DNA of 64,000 nt, taken from positions 1 through 64,000 of the forward strand of contig JADKJW010000005.1 of assembly GCA_016720835.1 (NCBI GenBank), read 5' to 3'. Origin of the DNA: Ignavibacteria bacterium (GTDB lineage Bacteria; Bacteroidota; Ignavibacteria; SZUA-365). The position numbers and the translations under genes were made by a program. Below are positions 9,601 through 17,667 of this stretch, one piece after another (within the stretch, counting starts at the first letter, position 1; each line of letters opens with the position of its first letter). The notes under the pieces are model-generated. The model saw only the letters and a list, made by a program, of their open reading frames with translations, was not told where the DNA came from and did not search any database.

Positions 9601-10976
9601 ACGGGACCAGGCACGGAAATCTTCACTTCGCGTGTGTTCGCGTCGCTGTTGCCCGCTTCGTCGCGGGCGCGCACCACGATGTACACATCCGCGCCTTCGC
9701 GGAATTCGCCCGTGAAGCTGCGGGTGCCGCCGGTGACCGTCTGATCAGGAGAGGAGAAATTCTGTCCGCCTGAAGTCGCTGCGATGAAGATGTCGTAGGC
9801 GATTGCGGCTTCTTCCGATTGATCGTCCCGCGCGGGCGACCACGACAGTCGCGCCGCGCGTGAAGACAGGAGCCGCGCTGTCGCGATCCCTGCAAAGAAG
9901 GGTGCCTGCAGATCCGCGCCGGTCCGGGCGCTGTCGTAACGCGTGGCCCAGGCCTGTGTGCCATCGGACTGGTACTTGATCGCCACCGCGCCGAAGAGTC
10001 CGCCCGCCCCCGCGCTCTTCACGGCCGCGAAGACGCTGCCGGTGCTGTCGACGGTCAGCGCGACGCCGCGGTCGTGTCGATTGGCGGCGCCGTTCCAGGT
10101 GTTCTGCCAGGCGACGACACCGGCGGGCGAGAGGCTGCCGACGATCGCGTCGTCGTTGACGGAACCGTGCAGCGTGCCGGTGAACAGCAGAGAGGAATTC
10201 CTGTCCGCGGTCATGGCGGTGAGTTCGGCCGCCGCGGAATTGGGGACGGCGCGCACCCATTCCTGCGCGCCCGCGGAGGAGTAACGGACGAAAACGATTT
10301 CCGTGAGCGGCGTGCCGCGCGTGCTGCCGACCACCACGCTGCCGTTGCCGAGAGGCGCAATCGCGACGGGACGCATCGCGGCGCCGCTGTCCTGCCGCAC
10401 GCGCCAGAGCTGCGCGCCCGTGGCGCTGAATTTCACGATGAGCTGATTGATCACTCCGGCACCCGATTCGGAGGAGGCGGCCAGCAGCACGTTGCCCTGC
10501 GCATCGAGCGAGAGGGCGCGCGCGGCGTCCTCCCCGCCGGAACCTCCGTCGATGCGGCGCGTCCAGCGCAGCACACCCACGGTGTCGTAGGCCAGCACGA
10601 GCGCGTCCCATCCCGTCGCGGCGTCCCAGGAGCGCGCACCGACGAACACGTTGCCGACGGCGTCGGACACGGCGCAGAGTGCGAGATCGTCGTTGTGCGC
10701 GGGTCCGTCGTACACCACGGACCAGCGCTTCGTGCCTGCCGTGTCGCAGGCCGCGATGGCGATATCCCATCCCGTCGTCGCATTCCAGCCCGCGCCTTTC
10801 GCGACCGAGGAGCCGACGATGATGGACGTGCCGCGCGGTCCGGCCAGAAGCACGCGCCCCTCGTCGAGCGACGCCCCCTGCGCGTCAAAGCGGCCGAGCC
10901 AGTTCTGCGCCGTGAGCGCGGCGGGGACAGCCGTGAGAAGGAACAGCGCTGCGATGATGCGGTCGTGAGTGCGCAT
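6612..10976 (-). CDS. Giant exported protein: propeller, PKD domains and glycine-rich tract
   Basis: The ATG in front of the signal peptide (MRTHDRIIAALFLLTAVPAA) is preceded by GGAGG on the coding strand and gives 1,454 residues. Approximate order: SBBP/propeller-like repeats of the WDAATGWDALVLAYD type (25-370), a fibronectin III-like module (372-458), a beta-helix-like stretch (459-582), two PKD domains with FGDG motifs (607-684 and 705-779), and a glycine-rich tract of GGKGGDATATGG repeats (about 809-1295). A cysteine-containing beta domain (1296-1454) ends the protein. All features point to an extracellular structural or adhesive role. Unlike its neighbours it has no visible T9SS sorting domain. 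Function is unknown. Confidence 0.8.
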   Translation of the reverse strand: MRTHDRIIAALFLLTAVPAALTAQNWLGRFDAQGASLDEGRVLLAGPRGTSIIVGSSVAKGAGWNATTGWDIAIAACDTAGTKRWSVVYDGPAHNDDLALCAVSDAVGNVFVGARSWDAATGWDALVLAYDTVGVLRWTRRIDGGSGGEDAARALSLDAQGNVLLAASSESGAGVINQLIVKFSATGAQLWRVRQDSGAAMRPVAIAPLGNGSVVVGSTRGTPLTEIVFVRYSSAGAQEWVRAVPNSAAAELTAMTADRNSSLLFTGTLHGSVNDDAIVGSLSPAGVVAWQNTWNGAANRHDRGVALTVDSTGSVFAAVKSAGAGGLFGAVAIKYQSDGTQAWATRYDSARTGADLQAPFFAGIATARLLSSRAARLSWSPARDDQSEEAAIAYDIFIAATSGGQNFSSPDQTVTGGTRSFTGEFREGADVYIVVRARDEAGNSDANTREVKISVPGPVVNALVVASDTTLGPGTHCFDHVIVQVGATLRFSGDAVLCARDSIAVRGTVLSNCHALALRSNGALLVTGRIDNRCTPAGLAPDLLLFAAGDFRLDSVSANSGVFSDGVVRVTDDSTLADWMFAIPFYGRSTTPLPPVGMVRVDESYTAMNAAAPAELSFLAEGADPDGGAVTFDIDFGDGTTRSAIPAEDGIGARIEKSYGAPGAYTVTLTIRDNENSTATAEVRVLVTDSTGIEPAAVGLGVSADGYAAGINDSVAFRADVGLLPEASTATVAWAFGDGGISAFEAPVHAFTAPGRYEVTATVTDDSNRTATSSMWVYVFKPDTSTFAPPRGSTIAVVPLAPPPAIIGAIIVGRKGDRVLFNSKDIIITPIGGIIGANGSNGAQAIRGASGTSFRLWTNGKVTINGGLFGAGNGGNGGPPSKDGHGKAGGNGGDMDITGKDIDVAGGFFFGSDGGDGSSDTKVGGPGQSVTAIGGPGGKPGKIGFHASKSITFSGPTNIILGNGGKGGDATATGGAGKNQCTKGQDGGSGTATGGPGGEAKKAGVATGNVTGTGNIQVSGSIGGDGGTATAVGGKGGDAINCKTTATGGKGGNATATGGKGGDAGYSGVGAAGAAAGTGTGGKGGDATATPGKGGEADAVGDPKQGAAGCPGQKGGDATATGGDGGKATANEGKGGKSNRTAGTDGNSTEVGSNGGHATGTAGDGGPGTGCGCAGGPGGIGKATGGVHGKNSGKAKASSDGLDGDAHAWGGLGGDGGDCCSPPGIAGPGGSGGDATANAHATGSSSGSGGSGGDGGDGCPHAGGGAFGVGTGTPTDIPDGSPGIPGAECCPLPKPVKLTTSCTGSSIPPGQTFTWNILDPVSSALLATVNMHYMTQQEAGGPVGYICLASNNDIGIQSGGMVFDMTSTVDVNNPSTPWRCTSFTFQGQAQNPGECLITGFKGGNPIATESVAVSGMSTVTLNAPAGQSFDVVTIQFTSPMLFDFGWCSGMFIGP
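7090..8550 (-). repeat. Coding repeat tract for glycine-rich GGxGGxAxA units
   Basis: About 1.46 kb inside the giant surface protein encodes short imperfect repeats (GGKGGDATATGG, GGPGGEA, GGNGGDMDITG). The repeats vary enough that they are protein-level rather than recent DNA duplications. Composition resembles PGRS-like or other glycine-rich beta-solenoid surface tracts. Such tracts are prone to length variation between strains. Confidence 0.8.
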
Positions 10977-11420
10977 GGAGCCTCCGGTCGATGGGATGCA
11001 GAATGGGGACACTGCGGGATTGTCGCGACGTGTCAACTGCGGCAGTCCTGGAGGTGCATGTTCGCGTGCACGGCGCTTCACTCGTCGTGCGGGAAGGCCG
11101 TCCTGTCGGGAGGGAAATGTGCTGATGGGTGAATTACTGTATTATTTCTCCAAATGTCAAGAGTAATATCCGAATTATATCATAAATATTTTTCCGCTTC
11201 GTCGCTGCGGCACGTCGGAGCGCGTGTGCGCACTCCCCTGCCCGGAGTAGGCATCCTGTTTCTCTCCGCGCGTCGCCTGAAGCGCCTGTGGTTGGCGGAA
11301 GTGCGCGGATCGGGCGGGAATCGCCGGTATGCGGAACCCGGAGGGCGGCGCGCGCTGTTGAGTGAACATCGCCACCGATGCCATGCGGCCTCAGCACATT
11401 TCAAGAAGAAGGAAATTTCA
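10977..11420. other. Divergent intergenic region with an AT-rich core
   Basis: This 444-nt space separates the start of the giant surface protein (minus) from the DUF2231 gene (plus). The part from about 11130 to 11200 is strongly AT-rich compared with the surroundings and is the most likely promoter area for one or both genes. Open frames across the rest show no family features, and I see no RNA gene. Confidence 0.4.
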
Positions 11421-11903
11421 ATGGAACTGTTTCTCGCGCAGAATCACCCGCCGATGACGCATCTCCCGATCGCGGTGTCCATGCTCGCGGCGCTCGCCGC
11501 GGTGCTGGCGCTCTTCATCAAGCGGAAAGAACTTGTGTGGGCCTGGTCGATGCTTTCGATTGTCGCCATCCTCTCGGTCGTCCCCACGATCCTGACCGGC
11601 GTGCAGGCCGGCAAGGGACGCAACTACATTGAACACGGGGTGTTCGTCGCCGACAAACCGGACAACGCGACCATTCAATGGCATCAGCGGCTGGGGATCA
11701 GCGGCGCGCTCGTGGCCGCGGGTTTCGTCGTGCTGGGCGTCCGGCAGTTGCGCGGAAAGCACGTGAATCCCTCCCTCGCGGCCGCCGTGGCCACGTCGCT
11801 CGCCATCATCTGGGGCGTCACCGGCCATCTCGGCGGCGAAGAATCGTGGGGACCGGATACGTTCCCCGCGTTTGATGCCTCAACAGAACAGAGCGCACCG
11901 TAA
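11421..11903 (+). CDS. DUF2231-like four-helix membrane protein
   Basis: The product is 160 residues, starting at an ATG preceded by AAGGAAA. It begins with HPPMTHLPIAVSMLAAL, the HPxxxHxPIA signature of the DUF2231 family, followed by three further hydrophobic segments (about residues 42-62, 92-112 and 120-140). Proteins of this family are inner-membrane, and their function is poorly defined; some bind haem or sit beside cytochromes. A longer in-frame upstream extension is arginine-rich and was rejected. It stands alone, with a pair of dispersed palindromes behind it. Confidence 0.75.
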   Translation: MELFLAQNHPPMTHLPIAVSMLAALAAVLALFIKRKELVWAWSMLSIVAILSVVPTILTGVQAGKGRNYIEHGVFVADKPDNATIQWHQRLGISGALVAAGFVVLGVRQLRGKHVNPSLAAAVATSLAIIWGVTGHLGGEESWGPDTFPAFDASTEQSAP

Positions 11904-11950
11904 GGCGGGTACGGGAGCTCCTCCTCGTTCCACGCGGAGCGACAGGATTG

Positions 11951-12030
11951 CGTTCCCACGCCGGAGCGTGGGAACGAGGGAAAACCCTCCCCGCACCACT
12001 CCTTGTTCCCACGCTCCCGCGTGGGAACAA
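11951..12030. repeat. Pair of GTTCCCACGC palindromes
   Basis: Two near-perfect inverted repeats, at 11951-11976 and 12003-12030, share the arms GTTCCCACGC and GCGTGGGAAC around a short centre. The same palindrome recurs at 17496-17525 and four times at 55957-56170. They are extragenic and lie between convergent genes, so they may act as transcript-end hairpins as well as being a dispersed repeat family. Confidence 0.85.
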
Positions 12031-12044
12031 TTCCAAGGCCGGTT

Positions 12045-12593
12045 CTATTCGAGCAACTGCCCTATCGCGGCCGCCCATTCAGCCTTGGGCCGCATGCCGA
12101 CCGCGCTGTGGCGGATGACCCCTTCGCGATCGATGAGAAAGGTTGTCGGGATGCTCGTGACGTTGCCGTACATCGCGGCGATGGACTGCTCGCCCACGAC
12201 GACGGTGTAATTGATATCTGAGCGGACCAGAAAGCGTTCGATGGCCGCGGGCTTGTCGAGCGCGATGCCCACGATGTCGAATCCCTTGTCGCCGTACTCT
12301 TCCTGCAAGGCGATGAAGTCGGGAATCTCGGCCTTGCAGGGCGGACACCACGTGGCCCAGAAATTCAGCATCACCACCTTGCCCTTGAAGTCGGACAGCG
12401 CGACGCTCTCGCCATCCACGGTCTGCAAGGTGAAATCGGGAGCAGGTTCGCCTTCGCTGACATCGGCGACGGCAACCTTGACGCCGTTGATTTCAGGACC
12501 GGTGTCGCGGAAGAGAAAAAAGCCCACAATGATGAGCAGCACCATGGCTGCGATCCAGAGCGCGGGACGGGGGAGGCTGTCGAAGATGCTCAT
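12045..12593 (-). CDS. TlpA/ResA-like membrane-anchored thioredoxin
   Basis: The product is 182 residues. An N-terminal membrane anchor (about 11-28) is followed by a redoxin/AhpC-TSA-type domain with the active site WCPPC (Cys83 and Cys86) and the cis-proline region SIPTTFLID. Such proteins face the periplasm and reduce disulfides during cytochrome c maturation or protect envelope proteins. The ATG used here directly precedes the anchor; a GTG 14 codons upstream is an alternative. It lies 59 nt downstream of pdxB on the same strand. The substrate cannot be told from the sequence. Confidence 0.85.
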   Translation of the reverse strand: MSIFDSLPRPALWIAAMVLLIIVGFFLFRDTGPEINGVKVAVADVSEGEPAPDFTLQTVDGESVALSDFKGKVVMLNFWATWCPPCKAEIPDFIALQEEYGDKGFDIVGIALDKPAAIERFLVRSDINYTVVVGEQSIAAMYGNVTSIPTTFLIDREGVIRHSAVGMRPKAEWAAAIGQLLE

Positions 12594-12652
12594 GGGGAGG
12601 GAGAATTGAGTGGGGATTGGGGAGTAGAGAGACACACCGTGCAGGGTTCACG

Positions 12653-13801
12653 TCATTCCAGTTGAAAGCCGAGGGCGAGGAGGGTGTTCGAGAGTTCCCT
12701 GTCCGCGCCGTCTCCGGGGAGACGGTGCGCGTGGAATTCGCGGCGCTGCGGATAGGCGTTGCGAAAGGCGGCAAAGGCGCGCGGGATTTCTCCGAACGGG
12801 CCGAAGGTCATGGCGAGCAGCGCCGCGTGATCCGCGCTGATGTCGAAGGCCTGGGCGAGCACGTCGTTGACGCGGCACGGGAGCGGCAGCGACGCATCGG
12901 ACGGCAGATGGAGGCCGGGCGCGACGCCGAGCACGTCGAGATAGGACCATGCGGATGCGGCGCCCGCGAACGCGCAGAGCGCCTCGGTCACCATCTGCGT
13001 TCCCAGAAGTTTTCCGTCGTGCGAATGGCCGGCGATATGCGCGGTGGCGATATCGGCAGCGCGGATGAGCTGGGGGTTCGCCGCGGGTTCGCCGGGAAAG
13101 ACGTCGAGGATGACGGCGCCCGTTTTCCTGCCGTCGATCGCGCGCAGGAGCGCGGGGGTGTCGACGACCCCGCCACGCGCGGTGTTGATGAATATCACGC
13201 CGTCGCGCATCGACTGGAATTCGCGGTCGGCCACCAGTTTGCGCGTCGGATGCGGCCCGTCGGCGGTCAGGGGCACATGCAGGGTGACGATGTCCGCCTG
13301 CAGCGCGTCCCGGATCGGCCGATACACGGCGTCCCCTGTCGCATCCTGCTTCGGCGGATCGTTGAGGATCACCGTCATGCCGAGACGCTCGGCGATGTGC
13401 GCCACCCAGGTGCCGACGTGCCCCGCGCCGATGATGCCGATGCTCTTTCCGCGCGGATCGAACCCGCGCGCGCAGCCGAGCGTAAAGAGCGCCGCGAACA
13501 CGTACTCCGCGACGGACAACGCATTGCTCCCCGCGGCGGACGCGACGCGGATCCCGCGCGCCTCAAGCGCGCCGACATCGATATGCTCCGTGCCGGAGGT
13601 TGCGGTGGCGACAAAACGGACCGGTGTATCTTTTATTAGATCCTCCCCCACTTTCACGGTCGAGCGGCACAGAAACGCGTCCGTCTCGCGCAGCAACGCG
13701 GGGAGCGCGGCGGCGTCGTTCGCCGCGTACAGCGTCACGTCGCCGAGTCCGGCGCAGGCGTCGCGGATGCTGGGAATATTGTCGTCGGCAAGAATGCGCA
13801 T
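12653..13801 (-). CDS. pdxB: Erythronate-4-phosphate dehydrogenase PdxB
   Basis: The product is 382 residues, the usual length for PdxB. It has a D-2-hydroxyacid dehydrogenase fold with the NAD-binding GIIGAGHVG motif near residue 122, the catalytic-arginine segment NTARGGVVD, the glutamate region GEPAANP and the catalytic histidine region AHIAGHS. The C-terminal 100 residues match the PdxB-specific dimerisation domain. PdxB oxidises 4-phospho-D-erythronate in the DXP-dependent route to pyridoxal 5'-phosphate. No other pdx gene is nearby. The start is the ATG at the head of MRILADDNIP. Confidence 0.9.
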   Translation of the reverse strand: MRILADDNIPSIRDACAGLGDVTLYAANDAAALPALLRETDAFLCRSTVKVGEDLIKDTPVRFVATATSGTEHIDVGALEARGIRVASAAGSNALSVAEYVFAALFTLGCARGFDPRGKSIGIIGAGHVGTWVAHIAERLGMTVILNDPPKQDATGDAVYRPIRDALQADIVTLHVPLTADGPHPTRKLVADREFQSMRDGVIFINTARGGVVDTPALLRAIDGRKTGAVILDVFPGEPAANPQLIRAADIATAHIAGHSHDGKLLGTQMVTEALCAFAGAASAWSYLDVLGVAPGLHLPSDASLPLPCRVNDVLAQAFDISADHAALLAMTFGPFGEIPRAFAAFRNAYPQRREFHAHRLPGDGADRELSNTLLALGFQLE

Positions 13802-13910
13802 GAGGCATGACCCGGTCTGAGAAAAGTGAACGACTGCCGTGGGAGAGGGATCGAAGAATCCCTTTGGAAAATCTAAGAAAAGAAATAGCTTTCCCCTATT
13901 GCTTTTGTTC

Positions 13911-13937
13911 TTATGCGGACATAATATGTCCGTATTA
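13911..13937. promoter_or_regulatory. Operator-like palindrome upstream of the DUF1800 gene
   Basis: The core CGGACATA-A-TATGTCCG (13916-13932) is a perfect 8+8 palindrome around one base. It extends with two mismatches over 27 bp and lies in an AT-rich stretch, 83 nt before the DUF1800 start and 110 nt before the divergent pdxB start. The size and symmetry fit a dimeric repressor or activator site. The cognate regulator is not in the window. Confidence 0.5.
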
Positions 13938-14019
13938 GAGATCCGGCTTCGCCAGCCCGAGGGCGACAGGACGGAACGACGCTTGCATCTGTTTTCCCAC
14001 CAGTTCCAGGACGCGTGTC

Positions 14020-15645
14020 ATGAACCGGAGACGCTTTTTCACCACTGCCGGAGCGGCCGCAGCCACCGCCGCGCTGGCCACGAAAGTTTCGTCCGCGGCG
14101 GGTGCTCCCGGCGGCGGAGAGGATCGCATTCAATCCGCGCTGCGAGAACGGAAAGGCAGCCTCAAGGGCCTCCCCGAACCGCTGTCGTTGCCCAGACGCA
14201 CCGCGGCCGGGCTCGAGCCCTGGGTGCCGACACCGCAGAATCCGTGGGACCGGAGGCACGCCGTCTATCTTCTCCGCCGCACCATGTTCGGCGCGAAAAA
14301 GAGCGACGTGGACTTCGCCCTGACGAAGACGCCCGGGGAGGTGGTCGACCTGCTGCTCGCGGACAAACCGCTGCCTGCCGAACCCGGCGCGTGGGTGAAC
14401 AGCAACTACGTCTACGACAACGGCGACAACAACGACAAGGAAAACAACGACAACCTGAACGCCCTTCGCCTCTGGTGGACCGGGCTCATCGTGAATCAGG
14501 ACTTCTCCATCCGCGAGAAGCTGACCCTGTTCTGGCACGATCACTGGGCGACGGAAACCGACGTGGTCAACCAGCCGCAGTGGAACTACTGGTTCATCGA
14601 TCTCTTCCGCCGCAACGTGCTCGGGAACTTCAAGCAGATGGTCAAGGACGTGACCATCTCCCCCTGCATGCTCGTCTATCTCGACGGACGCTACAACGTC
14701 AAGAGCCGCCCAAACGAGAACTACGCGCGCGAACTCATGGAGCTGCACACCCTCGGCGAGGGCAACGGCTACACCGAGGACGACGTCAAGGCGGGCGCGC
14801 GTTGCCTCACCGGCTGGACGATCAAGTCGCTCGGCAAGCTGCCGAACGGCAAGACGCAGTGGGATCCGAAGGTCGCGGTCTTCAACAGCGCGCAGTGGGA
14901 CACGGGCAGCAAGACCTTCCTCGGCAAGACGGGCAACTGGGCCTACGGCGATGTGGTGGACATCATCTTCAGCGAACGCGAAAGCGAGGTCGCGAAGTAC
15001 ATCTGCCGCAAACTCTACCGCGAATTCGTCTACGAGATCGCGGACGAGACCATCATCACCCAGATGGCCGCCCTGCTCGTGCAGAACGCCTGGGACCTCC
15101 GTCCCGTGATGACCACGCTGCTGAAGAGCGCGCACTTCTTCGACAAGGCCAACATCGGCGCGCACATCACCTCGCCGTACGAGTACTTTGTAGGCGCGAT
15201 ACGCGCGCTCGAAATACAGACGACCGCGTTGTCGGACATCTACACGGCCACGGCGGCACTGGGCCTGCAACTGCTGCTGCCCCCCAACGTCAAGGGCTGG
15301 CCGGCCTACCGCTCGTGGATTTCCGCCAGCCGCCTCGCCAGCCGCTGGGGCGCGACCGACTTGCTGATCGACGATGGAAAGAAGCCGACACCCAAGTTCC
15401 CCTTCGATCCCGTGGCCTGGGTGACGAAGATCTCCACGCCCAGCGACGCGCACAAGATCACGCAGGACGTGATCGAGCTGTTCTACGACATTCCGCTCAA
15501 CGCGTACCAGACGGACGTGCTGCTCAACAAATTCCTGAGCGGATGGCGCGATTACGAATGGGACATCGCCAATCCCGGCGCCGTGGAGCGCATCCGCGGC
15601 CTGCTCAAGGCCGTGCTGCGCAACAGCGAAGCGCAGCTTATCTGA
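14020..15645 (+). CDS. DUF1800 family exported protein
   Basis: The product is 541 residues. It starts with a twin-arginine-like signal (MNRRRFFTTAGAAAATAAL) and continues as a full DUF1800 domain, including HAVYLLRRTMFG near residue 86, FWHDHWATE, RPNENYARELMELHTLG and the VKGWPAYRSW segment. DUF1800 proteins are nearly always encoded next to DUF1501 proteins, as here, and the pair is thought to act together in the envelope; the biochemical role is unknown. No T9SS sorting domain is visible. The next gene starts 46 nt downstream, so the two form an operon. Confidence 0.85.
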   Translation: MNRRRFFTTAGAAAATAALATKVSSAAGAPGGGEDRIQSALRERKGSLKGLPEPLSLPRRTAAGLEPWVPTPQNPWDRRHAVYLLRRTMFGAKKSDVDFALTKTPGEVVDLLLADKPLPAEPGAWVNSNYVYDNGDNNDKENNDNLNALRLWWTGLIVNQDFSIREKLTLFWHDHWATETDVVNQPQWNYWFIDLFRRNVLGNFKQMVKDVTISPCMLVYLDGRYNVKSRPNENYARELMELHTLGEGNGYTEDDVKAGARCLTGWTIKSLGKLPNGKTQWDPKVAVFNSAQWDTGSKTFLGKTGNWAYGDVVDIIFSERESEVAKYICRKLYREFVYEIADETIITQMAALLVQNAWDLRPVMTTLLKSAHFFDKANIGAHITSPYEYFVGAIRALEIQTTALSDIYTATAALGLQLLLPPNVKGWPAYRSWISASRLASRWGATDLLIDDGKKPTPKFPFDPVAWVTKISTPSDAHKITQDVIELFYDIPLNAYQTDVLLNKFLSGWRDYEWDIANPGAVERIRGLLKAVLRNSEAQLI

Positions 15646-15691
15646 TCCCCCCGAATGACGCATGCATGATGAAGCAGAAGGAATACACCCC

Positions 15692-17272
15692 ATGAAACGC
15701 AGATCGTTCATCACCTCATCCGTCGCGGCGGGCGTCGCGAGCACCATGGTCGGCGACCTCCTCGGTCCCCTTGGCGCGAAGGCCTACGCGTACGGGCCCC
15801 AGCTTGCGCGGCTCGCATGGGCCGGCGGCACCGGACGCGTGCTCGTCATCGTGCAGCTCGACGGCGGCAACGACGGGCTCAATACCGTCATTCCGGGGAA
15901 GGACCCGCTCTACGCGCAGCTCCGCGGCGCGCTGGCGATCACCGACGGGCTCAAGATCAGCGACACGCTCGACATCCATCCCGGCATGGCCACGGTGCAC
16001 GGCATGTTCAACGAGGGACAGGTCGCGGTCGTGCAGAATGTCGGATATCCGAATCCGAATCGCTCGCACTTCCGGTCCACCGACATCTGGTTCACCGCGG
16101 CCAACAACAGTGTGCCCGCGGATCAGAGCACGTACCTGTACGACGGTTGGATGGGACGGTACCTCGACCATCGCTACCCCGGCTACCCCGACACGACGCC
16201 GGCGCACCCCATGGCGCTGCAGATCGGTACCACGACGGGACTGATGCTCCAGGGACCGGCATATCCGATGGGCATGGCAATCAACGATCCCGAGACGTTC
16301 TATCGCATCATCTCGGGCACGGACACCAGCGGGGCGGAGAAACCTGATCTCAGCACTCCCGCAGGGCTGGAACTGGACTTCATCCAGCGCATCTCCTCCG
16401 AAGCCATGTCGTACGCGAAGCCGGTGCGCGAGGCCTTCAACAGCACGGCCAACCTGGTCACCTACCCGACGGGCTCCGTCGCCAATCAACTCAAGATCAT
16501 CGCGCGTCTCATCGCGGGCGGACTCGAAACGCCGGTGTACGTCATCTCGCAGCGCGGCTACGACACGCACACGGGGCAGCGGCCTGCGCATCAGCGCCTC
16601 ATGAAGGATCTGAGCGACGGCATCAGCTTCTTCTTCAACGATCTGAAGGCGATGGGCGTCGCAGACCGCGTTGCGCTCATGACGCTTTCCGAGTTCGGCC
16701 GCCGCGCGCAGGCGAACGGTCTCGGCACCGGACAGGAAGGCACGGATCACGGCACTGCCGCGCCGATGCTCTTCGTCGGTCCGAAAGTTCATGGCGGCAT
16801 CTACGGGCACGATCCGGACCTGGCCAACCTCAAGAACGGCGACATCGTCAACCAGTACGACTTCAAGCAGACCTACTCGAGCGTCCTGCAGCAATACTTC
16901 GGCGTCAATCCCTCCGACGCCGCGCTGGTGCTGAAGGGACAGTTCGCCACGCTCCCGCTCTTCGATCAGGCGCCGGTGGGTGTCGCGCAGACGGGCGCGG
17001 CGGGCTTCGCGCTCGAGCAGAATTACCCGAATCCCGTGTCTCTCGCGAACGGCGCGTCCACGTCCATCCGCTTCACGCTCGCCGGCGGCAACGCCACACT
17101 CAAAGTATACGACGTGCAGGGGCGTCTCGTCTCCACGCTCGCGGACGGCAGCTTCCCGCCCGGCGCGCACGAAGCCGTCTTCAACGCCCGCGCCCTCGAC
17201 AGCGGCACGTACTTCTACCGTCTCGAGTCGCGCGGCCACGCCGAGACGCGGACGCTCTTCGTGACAAAGTAG
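15692..17272 (+). CDS. DUF1501 family exported protein with T9SS sorting domain
   Basis: The product is 526 residues from the ATG that opens MKRRSFITSSVAAGVAST, a twin-arginine-like signal. The body is a DUF1501 (sulfatase/alkaline phosphatase-like) domain with VQLDGGNDGLNT, SHFRSTDIW, LSEFGRRAQ and DHGTAAPMLFVG motifs. The last 85 residues, from LEQNYPNP to TRTLFVTK, are a T9SS type A sorting domain. The protein is therefore expected to reach the cell surface or medium while its DUF1800 partner, which lacks the domain, stays behind or rides along. Substrate is unknown. Confidence 0.88.
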   Translation: MKRRSFITSSVAAGVASTMVGDLLGPLGAKAYAYGPQLARLAWAGGTGRVLVIVQLDGGNDGLNTVIPGKDPLYAQLRGALAITDGLKISDTLDIHPGMATVHGMFNEGQVAVVQNVGYPNPNRSHFRSTDIWFTAANNSVPADQSTYLYDGWMGRYLDHRYPGYPDTTPAHPMALQIGTTTGLMLQGPAYPMGMAINDPETFYRIISGTDTSGAEKPDLSTPAGLELDFIQRISSEAMSYAKPVREAFNSTANLVTYPTGSVANQLKIIARLIAGGLETPVYVISQRGYDTHTGQRPAHQRLMKDLSDGISFFFNDLKAMGVADRVALMTLSEFGRRAQANGLGTGQEGTDHGTAAPMLFVGPKVHGGIYGHDPDLANLKNGDIVNQYDFKQTYSSVLQQYFGVNPSDAALVLKGQFATLPLFDQAPVGVAQTGAAGFALEQNYPNPVSLANGASTSIRFTLAGGNATLKVYDVQGRLVSTLADGSFPPGAHEAVFNARALDSGTYFYRLESRGHAETRTLFVTK

Positions 17273-17667
17273 AGGGGGCAGGGGGAAGGATGCAGGTGGC
17301 AGGTGCTTCCTACGACGTGACGCGGTGACGCGGTGACGCGGTGACGCGGTGACGCGGTGACACCGAGACGCGTGCCGATGCTCCCAGACTCACTGAACCC
17401 GTCATCCTGATGCGCCGAAGGCGCAGAAGGATCTGGACGTTCAATGCACGAGTGGCGTTCAGCGATGCCCTTGAGTCCAAATACCTGATTTTTTTCTTGT
17501 TCCCACGCGGGAGCGTGGGAACAAGTCCCCTCACGATTCACGATTCACGATTCACCCTCGGTCGGGCAGCCCTCACGACGCTCCGCCGCCCCGACCCTCC
17601 GCGCCTCCTCCGGCGGACTTCGGCGGACAGGCTCGGGGCAGGCTCCTCACGATTCACGACTCACGAT
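17273..17667. repeat. Intergenic repeat patch: GTGACGCG tandem array, palindrome, CACGATT repeats
   Basis: This 395-nt gap holds three repeat types. At 17317-17362 the 8-bp unit GTGACGCG is repeated about six times. At 17496-17525 there is a copy of the GTTCCCACGC...GCGTGGGAAC palindrome. From about 17528 the 7-8 bp words CACGATT and CACGACT recur, continuing to about 17690 into the end of the next gene. No gene or RNA was seen. Confidence 0.8.
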
